Assembly (NCBI GenBank): GCA_947174085.1
Contig: CAMWHN010000171.1
Location: 1 to 5,091, forward strand
Source: an uncultured Ruminococcus sp.
GTDB taxonomy: Bacteria; Bacillota; Clostridia; Oscillospirales; Ruminococcaceae
DNA: 5,091 nt
Direction: 5' to 3'
Of this stretch, positions 1 to 5,091 are shown one piece after another. The notes under the pieces were generated by a model, which was not told where the DNA came from, did no database searches, and worked only from the letters and a program-made list of their open reading frames with translations. The position numbers were made by a program, and so were the translations under genes. Positions within the stretch are counted from its first letter, which is position 1, and each line of letters opens with the position of its first letter.

Positions 1-1182
1 ATTTGGATGAGATACAATATCTGCGCTTTGATAAATTTGCGGATAGGCTAAACTATCACAGCCACTTCCAGTGAATGAAAAATATTTTATAATTTTTGCA
101 GTGATTTTAAAAATAAATGTATAAGTTTCAGGAATATTATTAATATCAAAATTGCCGTTTGGATTTTCACTGCTTTGAATATAATAGCCACTTACAGCTA
201 ATCTATAGGCACTATCTTCCCAGATAATACCGCCATCATAGAGAGCAAATTGATTTGTAACTGGAACTTCTTCTCCAGTGGCACGACTATAAGTATGATT
301 CACAGACGGTGAAATATATACCCAGCCAATTCCCACAAGAAACGCTATGAAAGCAATTCCAGAACGAAGCAAAGCTTGTTTACCAGCTTTTTTAATTATC
401 GCATAAATTAATACACTTAAAATTGCTAATATCGAACCGCATAAGCCTAAAATGCATTGCGTTTTCACAGCAAGAATAATAAAACAAATACTGCAAATCG
501 TATAAAATAATTTTCTGGATTTTTTATGTTCAAAAACAGAGCCTAGTAAAGCCGGAATTAATAGCATTGTTAATAAAATTGCTAGAAAAATCGGACTGCC
601 TGTTAATCCAGAAGGCAAGAATAATTTTAATAATAATAACGGTTCTAAATTTTTATAATAAGACGGCATATTAATTGGCAAAGCCTGTAAAAATCCCCAT
701 GCGCATTCTGCTAAGCCCATATAAAGCATACCATGTAATAATTTTAAGCGATTGCTATCTGTTCCGAGTTGTGCGCCTAATAAGAAAAAACTGCTATAAA
801 ATAAAATAGACAGCCAACCTTCACTACGTCCGTCAGAGCCAAACATAGCAATATAATAATTAGAAGAATTAAATAAACTCACAAGCCCCCAGATTAGCAT
901 TATGCCTAAAATTCCAGCCGGTAAAAATAAATTTTTAGGCGTTTCACTTTTCATAAAGCCAATGAATACAAATACAATGGCAAATACGCCTGTAATGGAT
1001 AAAGCCATAGCCGGAACGCTATAAACTTTGACAAATTCTAATACTATGCTGAATATTGGCATGAGAATTAAAAAGCCTAATAAAATTTTAAGATTATAAT
1101 TATAATAATCTTGTGATTTCATGTTCAGAATAAAATTTGATTTTTCAGTTGTATTAAAAATTGTTTTTGCCGTTTTCGGCAT
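1..1182 (-). CDS. O-antigen ligase / Wzy-like polytopic membrane protein (partial, 3' end outside window)
   Basis: This is an open frame of 394 codons read leftward from ATG at 1182, with no stop before the window edge, so the C-terminus is missing. A strong AAAGGAGG (1190-1197) lies 7 nt before the ATG and fixes the start. After a polar N-terminus of about 30 residues there are roughly nine hydrophobic segments (about 31-48, 56-77, 86-104, 125-139, 149-168, 196-214, 225-239, 243-263, 272-291). A large polar loop follows. A GSDGRSEGW motif (115-123), a TQCILGL helix start (241-247) and, in the loop, DSAYRLAVSGYY (323-334) and FTGSGCDSLAYPQIY (370-384) resemble the Wzy_C/WaaL fold, where a G-x-G-x-D segment in the big outer loop precedes an HNEYL-like motif that here would lie off the edge. 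Family members join or polymerise lipid-linked glycans on the outer face of the membrane. The exact substrate cannot be read; the family assignment is from motif resemblance. Confidence 0.72.
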   Translation of the reverse strand, partial: MPKTAKTIFNTTEKSNFILNMKSQDYYNYNLKILLGFLILMPIFSIVLEFVKVYSVPAMALSITGVFAIVFVFIGFMKSETPKNLFLPAGILGIMLIWGLVSLFNSSNYYIAMFGSDGRSEGWLSILFYSSFFLLGAQLGTDSNRLKLLHGMLYMGLAECAWGFLQALPINMPSYYKNLEPLLLLKLFLPSGLTGSPIFLAILLTMLLIPALLGSVFEHKKSRKLFYTICSICFIILAVKTQCILGLCGSILAILSVLIYAIIKKAGKQALLRSGIAFIAFLVGIGWVYISPSVNHTYSRATGEEVPVTNQFALYDGGIIWEDSAYRLAVSGYYIQSSENPNGNFDINNIPETYTFIFKITAKIIKYFSFTGSGCDSLAYPQIYQSADIVSHPN

Positions 1183-1206
1183 AAAAATTCCTCCTTTGGT
1201 TTTAAA

Positions 1207-1245
1207 TTTAAATATAATAAAAAGGACGGCAATAAGCCGTCCTTT
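1207..1245 (-). terminator. Intrinsic terminator after rny
   Basis: Read on the minus strand, a perfect 10-bp stem AAAGGACGGC / GCCGTCCTTT (1236-1245 with 1221-1230, loop TTATT) is followed directly by a T-rich run TTATTATATTT. It begins 6 nt past the rny TGA stop (1252-1254). It also lies 38 nt upstream of the ligase-like start, so that gene must rely on read-through or on a weak promoter I could not identify in the remaining gap. The plus-strand side lacks a good T-run, so it is probably one-directional. Confidence 0.85.
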
Positions 1246-1251
1246 GATGTA

Positions 1252-2919
1252 TCACTTGGCGTAATCTGCAACTCGACTTTCACGAATAAGATTTACTTTA
1301 ATTTGACCAGGGTATTCCATTTCACTTTCAATTTGCTGTGCAATCTGACGAGCTGTTAGCACCATTTTTTCATCGCTAATTACTTCTGGTTGCACCATGA
1401 CACGAATTTCACGTCCGGCTTGTACTGCATAGCATTTTTCAATGCCCTTGTAAGACATGCAAATTTCTTCGAGTTTTTCCAGACGTTTAATATAGCTTTC
1501 ATAATTTTCGCTTCTTGCGCCGGGTCTTGCAGCAGAAACAGCGTCAGCCGCCTGTACAATACAAGCAATAGCTGTTTTAGGCTCTACATCACCATGATGT
1601 GCTTCAATTGCATGAATAACTTCCGGATTTTCATGTAATTTCTTGCACACATCAACACCAATTTGCACATGAGAACCTTCTACTTCTGAAGTCAATGCTT
1701 TGCCGATATCATGCAATAAACCGGCACGTTTTGCTAAATTCACATCAACACCCAATTCTGATGCTAATACACCGCATAAATTCGCAACTTCAATAGAATG
1801 TGTTAAAACATTCTGGCGATAACTAGTTCTAAAACGCAAACGTCCTAATAATTTGACCAGTTCATGATTCAAGCCGTGTACATTTGTTTCAATAACAGCT
1901 CTTTCGCCCTCTTGTTTAATTTTATGTTCTACTTCACGTTTTGCTTTTTCAACAGTTTCTTCAATACGGCTCGGGTGGATTCGACCGTCAGAAATTAAGC
2001 GTTCTAATGCAATTCTTGCGATTTCACGGCGTACTTGGTCAAAACAAGATAACGTAATTGCCTCTGGTGTATCATCAATAATCAAATCTACACCTGTCAA
2101 CGTTTCCAGAGTTCTAATATTACGTCCCTCACGTCCGATAATACGTCCTTTCATTTCATCACTTGGCAATGCAACAACAGAAACCGTTGCTTCGGAAACT
2201 TGGTCTGATGCACATTTTGCAATTGCCAGAGATAAATAACCTCTTGCTTTTTCTTCGCATTCTTCTTTGAGTTGTTGTTCATAGGAAGAAATTTTAATAG
2301 CTTTTTCATGTACTAATTCATCTTCTAAAGTATGTAGCATATATTCTTTGGCTTGTTCTTTTGTTAATTCAGAAATACGCTCTAACGTATTCATTTGTTC
2401 CTGTTTCACAGCTTCGGCTTCTTCTTTCAGCACTTCCGCATTTTTCAGCTTTTCCTGAATTAATTCTTCTTTGTGTTCCAGACTGTCAATTTTTTTGTCA
2501 AGTGTTTCTTCTTTCTGATGGATTCGGCGTTCTTGTTTAGAAACTTCACTACGTCTGTCACGGATTTCTTTTTCCGCTTCCTGACGAAGCTTATAAATTT
2601 CGTCTTTTGCTTCTAATAATACTTCTTTTTTGCGATTTTCCGCTTTTTCTTCTGCGTCTTTCAATTGCTGATTTGCCGTGTTTAATTTGCGTTCTGCTTC
2701 TTCAAGTTTAGAATCTGCAATTTTAATTTTTTCCTGTGCCTTTTGTTCCGCAGTACCAAGCACTGTTTCTTCTTCTTTTTTGCGATGTGCAACACCACGT
2801 TCAAAACCTGCTTTTTCAGCATCTTTGATTTTTTGTGCATCTTGGTTTTTGGTATTCATGAATATGATACAAACCACAGCCAGCACAATTACCAGAATTA
2901 CAATAATAGCAATTTGCAT
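1252..2919 (-). CDS. rny: Ribonuclease Y
   Basis: This encodes a membrane-anchored endoribonuclease that starts mRNA decay and nucleates the degradosome-like complex of Firmicutes. The product is 555 residues from the ATG at 2919. One N-terminal membrane helix (about 3-21) is followed by a long charged coiled coil (about 25-200, rich in E/K/Q). Next come a KH domain with GRIIGREG (258-265) and an HD hydrolase domain. The metal-binding HD residues are visible as H374, H403-D404 in LLHDIGKA, H417, H441-H442 in AHHGD, and D459. The C-terminus GQIKVNLIRESRVADYAK matches the family ending. B. subtilis Rny is about 520 residues, so the extra length is mainly in the coiled coil. An upstream in-frame ATG at 2928 would add MPY, but its spacing from the AAAGGAGG (2931-2938) is only 2 nt, against 11 nt for 2919, so 2919 is preferred with some doubt. 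Conserved Gly/Pro positions in the KH and HD regions are altered (C292, Q295, R368). Confidence 0.96.
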   Translation of the reverse strand: MQIAIIVILVIVLAVVCIIFMNTKNQDAQKIKDAEKAGFERGVAHRKKEEETVLGTAEQKAQEKIKIADSKLEEAERKLNTANQQLKDAEEKAENRKKEVLLEAKDEIYKLRQEAEKEIRDRRSEVSKQERRIHQKEETLDKKIDSLEHKEELIQEKLKNAEVLKEEAEAVKQEQMNTLERISELTKEQAKEYMLHTLEDELVHEKAIKISSYEQQLKEECEEKARGYLSLAIAKCASDQVSEATVSVVALPSDEMKGRIIGREGRNIRTLETLTGVDLIIDDTPEAITLSCFDQVRREIARIALERLISDGRIHPSRIEETVEKAKREVEHKIKQEGERAVIETNVHGLNHELVKLLGRLRFRTSYRQNVLTHSIEVANLCGVLASELGVDVNLAKRAGLLHDIGKALTSEVEGSHVQIGVDVCKKLHENPEVIHAIEAHHGDVEPKTAIACIVQAADAVSAARPGARSENYESYIKRLEKLEEICMSYKGIEKCYAVQAGREIRVMVQPEVISDEKMVLTARQIAQQIESEMEYPGQIKVNLIRESRVADYAK

Positions 2920-2930
2920 ATAGGGCATAA

Positions 2931-2938
2931 CCTCCTTT
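2931..2938 (-). promoter_or_regulatory. rny ribosome binding site, ambiguous start choice
   Basis: AAAGGAGG on the minus strand is a near-perfect anti-SD match. It lies 2 nt from one ATG (2928) and 11 nt from a second in-frame ATG (2919). Neither distance is the usual 5-9 nt. The second is the more workable, giving a protein beginning MQIAIIVILV directly before the membrane helix. Confidence 0.7.
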
Positions 2939-3035
2939 AATTTAATAAAAATTTATTTTTTATTGCATGGAAGTCCTGCACAAGTAGTTAAATTATTTAT
3001 ATTTATATTTTTAATATTTTACTAGAATATAATAA

Positions 3036-3050
3036 CCGCAAATATTGCGG
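3036..3050 (-). other. Short hairpin in the rny leader
   Basis: A perfect 6-bp inverted repeat CCGCAA/TTGCGG with a 3-nt loop lies about 105 nt after the predicted rny transcription start. On the minus strand it is followed by TTATTATATTCT, a broken T-run. It could act as a weak attenuator or processing element, or end a short leader RNA. The structure is seen; the function is a guess. Confidence 0.4.
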
Positions 3051-3111
3051 AAATAGAACTTAAAATTTAAAATTAAAACTTATCAAACATACCTATTGCA
3101 GAACAAGCACA

Positions 3112-3140
3112 AGCATTGTTTTCTAGTTAATAACAATGCT
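3112..3140 (-). other. Stem-loop near the 5' end of the rny leader
   Basis: AGCATTGTT (3112-3120) and AACAATGCT (3132-3140) form a perfect 9-bp stem with an 11-nt loop. It starts about 15 nt after the predicted transcription start of rny, so it would sit near the 5' end of that mRNA. Stable 5' stems are known to protect mRNAs in general; whether this one does so, or binds a factor, cannot be told. Confidence 0.45.
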
Positions 3141-3149
3141 CGTACAACA

Positions 3150-3167
3150 TACAATAATAATATTGTA
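3150..3167. promoter_or_regulatory. Inverted repeat covering the rny -10 region (possible operator)
   Basis: TACAATA-ATAA-TATTGTA is a perfect 7-bp inverted repeat with a 4-nt spacer. One arm contains the TACAAT -10 hexamer of the rny promoter, and the other covers the expected start of transcription. Its position would suit a repressor site, but the sequence is AT-rich and chance is quite possible. Confidence 0.3.
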
Positions 3168-3190
3168 AACGTTTTTGAAACATTTGTCAA
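3162..3190 (-). promoter_or_regulatory. Sigma-A type promoter for rny
   Basis: On the minus strand TTGACA (3190-3185) is separated by exactly 17 nt from TACAAT (3167-3162). The predicted start near 3155 leaves a leader of about 235 nt before rny. No other gene lies between, so this is the best candidate rny promoter. Confidence 0.78.
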
Positions 3191-3377
3191 GAGGTATGCA
3201 AAAAAAACTTTCTTGAAATCTGTTTTTGCAAGATTTTATATTAATTTGTTTGCGTATAAAATACACTTGATTCTGTGTCACGAACAAATACAACGTCAAA
3301 ATTCACAGCGAAAACGATAATTTTTTTTAAAATTCCGTATAAATCTACGAATTTTTAGAAAAAATCATGTAAATTAC

Positions 3378-3406
3378 TTGCAAAAATAACAATTCTGCTG
3401 TATAAT
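3378..3406 (+). promoter_or_regulatory. Sigma-A type promoter for the aminotransferase gene
   Basis: TTGCAA (3378-3383), a 17-nt spacer and a perfect TATAAT (3401-3406) predict transcription from about 3413 and a short leader of about 32 nt. Upstream, AT-rich DNA with a T8 run (3321-3328) and an imperfect inverted repeat (3329-3355, AAAATTC/GAATTTT arms) could serve as an UP-like element. Nothing else recognisable lies between 3191 and 3377. Confidence 0.82.
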
Positions 3407-3444
3407 ATACTTGAAATTATCAAATACAGAAAGGCAGATGTGTT

Positions 3445-4719
3445 ATGAATCTGACAGAGTATAACAAGCAAGAGCTTTCAGCATTTTATCAGGAATGTTT
3501 GAAAACTTATGAAGATTATCAGGCGCAAAATTTAAAATTAGATATGTCCAGAGGAAAGCCTTCTCCAAAACAGCTTGATTTAAGCAAAGAGTTATTAACT
3601 TGCATTAGCAATGAAGATTTAATCGGCGAGGGCGGAGACTATCGTAATTATGGCTTACTGGACGGTATTCCAGAAGCAAGAAGATTATTTGCACCAATGC
3701 TGGGCGTAAAACCAGACGAAATTTTTATGTTCGGTAATGCAAGCTTACAAGCAATGTACATGGTAATTACTTATGCACATACACATGGCTTATTAGGCAA
3801 TACACCTTGGAAAGAATTAGACACTGTGAAGTTTTTATGTCCTGTTCCTGGGTATGACAGACATTTTACAATTACAGAGTTTTTCGGCATTGAAATGATT
3901 AATATTCCAACTGACGAAAATGGCCCTGACATGGATATGATAGAAAAATTAGTTGCCGAAGATGATGCAATTAAAGGCATTTGGTGTGTTCCACAGTATT
4001 CTAATCCGTCTGGTATTGTTTACAGTGACGAAGTTGTAAAGCGTTTCGCTATGCTCAAGCCGAAAGCAAAAGATTTCCGTATTTTCTGGGATAATGCTTA
4101 TTGTATTCATCATCTTTGTGATAATCCTAAAGTAATTTTGCCAATTCTCGAAGAAGCAAAAAAATATCACAACGAAGATATGATTTATATTTTCGGTTCT
4201 ACTGCAAAAGTAACTTTTGCGGGTGCAGGCGTTTCTATGTTGGCAGCATCTAAAAAAAATCTTGAAGATATTACAAAAGCTTTAACTGTGTTCACAATCA
4301 GCTTTGATAAAATTAATCAAATGCGCCATGTAAAATATTTTGACGGCAAATTTGAAAATGTTCTTGCCCATATGGAAAAGCAAAGAGCCTTAATTGAACC
4401 AAAATTCAACGTTGTTTTAAATACACTAAATACAGAAATTAAACCATTAGGCATTGGCGAATGGACAGAGCCACAGGGCGGTTATTTTGTATCATTTAAT
4501 GCATTGCCGAACTGTGCAAAACGCATTGTGGAACTTTGCAAGAATGCCGGAGTTGTTTTAACTGGTGCAGGTGCGGCATTCCCTTATAAAAAAGACCCCG
4601 ATGACAGAAATATTCGTATTGCGCCAACGTATCCCGAAGTGCCGGAATTGCAACAAGCAATGGATTTATTTGTACTCTGTGTAAAATTAGCATCTGCTGA
4701 AAAATTATTACAAGATTAA
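3445..4719 (+). CDS. PLP-dependent aspartate aminotransferase-like protein (class I fold, PF12897-like)
   Basis: A complete enzyme of 424 residues. Members of this group transfer an amino group between an amino acid (aspartate in characterised relatives) and 2-oxoglutarate, in the cytoplasm. Visible signatures in order are DMSRGKPSP (33-41), near the N-terminus; FGNASLQAM (96-104), the cofactor phosphate region; PGYDRH (135-140), with Y137 positioned to stack on the pyridine ring; PQYSNPSG (183-190), with N187; WDNAY (215-219), with D216 contacting the pyridine nitrogen; FGSTAKVTFAGAGVS (250-264), with K255 as the Schiff-base lysine; and RIAPTYP (391-397), with R391 as the expected carboxylate-binding arginine. 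No catalytic residue is missing. The start ATG at 3445 follows GAAAGG (3429-3434) at 10 nt, a modest site. It is a single-gene unit with its own promoter and a terminator-like hairpin behind it. Substrate preference is inferred from the family. Confidence 0.9.
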   Translation: MNLTEYNKQELSAFYQECLKTYEDYQAQNLKLDMSRGKPSPKQLDLSKELLTCISNEDLIGEGGDYRNYGLLDGIPEARRLFAPMLGVKPDEIFMFGNASLQAMYMVITYAHTHGLLGNTPWKELDTVKFLCPVPGYDRHFTITEFFGIEMINIPTDENGPDMDMIEKLVAEDDAIKGIWCVPQYSNPSGIVYSDEVVKRFAMLKPKAKDFRIFWDNAYCIHHLCDNPKVILPILEEAKKYHNEDMIYIFGSTAKVTFAGAGVSMLAASKKNLEDITKALTVFTISFDKINQMRHVKYFDGKFENVLAHMEKQRALIEPKFNVVLNTLNTEIKPLGIGEWTEPQGGYFVSFNALPNCAKRIVELCKNAGVVLTGAGAAFPYKKDPDDRNIRIAPTYPEVPELQQAMDLFVLCVKLASAEKLLQD

Positions 4720-4727
4720 ATCGCATA

Positions 4728-4761
4728 ACAAAGCACCCCTGTTAAAACAGGGGTGTTTTGT
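4728..4761 (+). terminator. Terminator-like hairpin after the aminotransferase (also first hairpin of repeat module 1)
   Basis: ACAAAGCACCCCTG (4728-4741) pairs with CAGGGGTGTTTTGT (4748-4761) around the loop TTAAAA: 14 positions, with one G.T pair at the sixth. The GC-rich core CACCCCTG/CAGGGGTG is followed by TTTTG, and the stem begins 8 nt after the TAA stop. It is a plausible terminator with a short T-run. Its exact structural twin in module 2 suggests it belongs to a repeat element as well. Confidence 0.65.
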
Positions 4762-4817
4762 CATGATATAGGGATTATAGGGATTTTGATGTAATTAACA
4801 CTGGAGTAATGTTAATT
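4728..4817. repeat. Structured intergenic module, copy 1
   Basis: A 90-nt module with three parts. The first is a 14-position stem with a 6-nt loop (4728-4761). The second is a 31-nt spacer opening with CATGATATAGGGATTAT and then GGGATTTT (4762-4792). The third is a second hairpin, AATTAACA/TGTTAATT (4793-4800 with 4810-4817), whose 9-nt loop contains GGAGTAA. Copy 2, 213 nt further on, has the same part lengths. The stems differ between copies but remain paired. Function is unknown; a hairpin-based mobile repeat (REP/BOX/MITE-like) or a structured RNA are the main options. Confidence 0.75.
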
Positions 4818-4940
4818 CATCTGAAAAGGGGGAGAAATCTAGCTCCAGTTTTTCTGGAACAATTTTAGTATAACAGGTCTTTGTGATAGTTATATGAAAA
4901 TAATCTGAAAATTTTGACACAGAAAAATTACATGCAGAAA
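4818..4940. other. Inter-module spacer, no gene recognised
   Basis: This is AT-rich DNA between the two structured modules. It contains a small imperfect hairpin (4842-4860; TCCAG/CTGGA core, TTTTT loop) and an isolated TTGACA at 4914-4919 with no matching -10 box at normal spacing. A 60-codon minus-strand frame running through it (4795-4977) has no ribosome binding site or recognisable sequence, and it overlaps both modules, so it is not called as a gene. Confidence 0.5.
4842..4860. other. Small hairpin downstream of module 1
   Basis: TCCAG (4844-4848) and CTGGA (4854-4858) pair around TTTTT, extended by G4842-C4860 past one mismatch. The left arm region AGCTCCAGTT (4841-4850) nearly matches AGCTCTAGTT at the right window edge (5082-5091), so this may be a further part of the repeated unit. 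Confidence 0.35.
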
Positions 4941-5030
4941 CATAAAAACTTTCCCAAAAAGGAAAGTTCTTATGCATGATATAGGGATTATTGGGGATTT
5001 TTTATAATAACGTTGGGGTAAAACGTTATT
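4941..5030. repeat. Structured intergenic module, copy 2
   Basis: The second 90-nt module, direct orientation. CATAAAAACTTTCC (4941-4954) pairs with GGAAAGTTCTTATG (4961-4974) around CAAAAA. The box follows immediately (4975-5005; 17 bases identical to copy 1, then GGGGATTTT). A 9-bp hairpin AATAACGTT/AACGTTATT (5006-5014 with 5022-5030) closes it, with loop GGGGTAA. The sixth pair of the first stem is A.C on the plus strand (G.U on the minus strand), at the same place as the G.T in copy 1. On the minus strand the first hairpin is followed by only a short T-run, so a terminator role is weaker here. Confidence 0.75.
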
Positions 5031-5091
5031 AATGGAACAATCAAGCCTATGAACGAAAAAGAAAATCTCAAAAAATCCATAAGCTCTAGTT
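5031..5091. other. Right edge, no gene recognised
   Basis: Sixty-one AT-rich bases with no convincing start, ribosome binding site or promoter. TGGAACAAT (5033-5041) repeats 4855-4863, and AGCTCTAGTT at the very edge resembles 4841-4850, hinting that relatives of the repeat unit continue past the window. Confidence 0.3.

Noticed and set aside
1390..1638. Open frames antisense to rny and to the aminotransferase gene (also 2678-2923, 2743-2940, 3771-3980, 3949-4170, 4496-4726) and an out-of-frame same-strand one (1380-1568)
   Set aside because: They are shadows of well-supported genes, without ribosome binding sites or familiar motifs.
3096..3320. 74-codon plus-strand open frame in the divergent intergenic region
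   Set aside because: It overlaps the rny promoter and leader on the other strand, has no ribosome binding site, and its composition is that of translated AT-rich noncoding DNA.
4762..4780. Homing-endonuclease site or G-quadruplex in ATAGGGATTATAGGGATTTT-like sequence
   Set aside because: It resembles but does not match the I-SceI site, and there are only two G3 runs, too few for a quadruplex on their own.
4795..4977. 60-codon minus-strand open frame across the repeat modules
   Set aside because: No ribosome binding site, no recognisable sequence, and it reads through the two covarying structured modules, whose changes follow base pairing and not codons.
4972..5007. 11-codon mini-ORF MHDIGIIGDFL in module 2 with AAGGA 8 nt upstream
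   Set aside because: The equivalent in copy 1 has no ATG in that frame, and the shared bases are identical at silent positions, so the conservation looks like DNA/RNA rather than peptide.
4728..5030. CRISPR array or tandem riboswitch
   Set aside because: Only two units, with the paired parts being variable and the unpaired part conserved, do not fit CRISPR repeats. I could not match the core to any riboswitch consensus I know, so no such label is given.

Overview
The window looks like chromosomal DNA of a low-GC, Firmicutes-type bacterium. The reasons are AT-rich coding sequence, strong AAAGGAGG ribosome binding sites, a membrane-anchored RNase Y of the Bacillus/Clostridium type, and good TTGACA/TATAAT-like promoters. 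A Clostridia lineage (Ruminococcus-like) is my best guess from the flavour of the proteins, but this is inference only.

Layout. Positions 1-1182 (minus) hold the N-terminal 394 codons of a polytopic membrane protein of the O-antigen ligase/Wzy-like family; its 3' end lies beyond the left edge. A clear intrinsic terminator (1207-1245) separates it from rny (1252-2919, minus), which encodes ribonuclease Y, the membrane-bound endonuclease that initiates mRNA decay. Positions 2929-3444 form a 516-bp divergent intergenic region. It carries a near-consensus minus-strand promoter for rny (3162-3190) with a long leader of about 235 nt containing two hairpins, and a near-consensus plus-strand promoter (3378-3406) for the next gene. 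Positions 3445-4719 (plus) encode a complete PLP-dependent aminotransferase of the aspartate-aminotransferase (PF12897-like) group.

From 4728 to the right edge there is no convincing gene. This stretch contains the most unusual part of the window: two direct 90-nt modules (4728-4817 and 4941-5030) of identical architecture. Each is a 14-bp stem with a 6-nt loop, then a 31-nt spacer opening with the same 17 bases, then a hairpin of 8-9 bp whose loop carries GGRGTAA. The unpaired box is conserved while both stems differ in sequence but keep pairing, with 13 two-sided compensatory changes between the copies. This points to a structured RNA or a hairpin-based intergenic repeat/mobile element family. 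The first hairpin of module 1 also sits where the aminotransferase terminator should be.

The three genes do not form one pathway. RNase Y is housekeeping RNA turnover, the aminotransferase is amino-acid/nitrogen metabolism, and the ligase-like protein is cell-surface glycan assembly. The rny and aminotransferase genes are transcribed divergently from separate promoters; the ligase-like gene may depend on read-through from rny.
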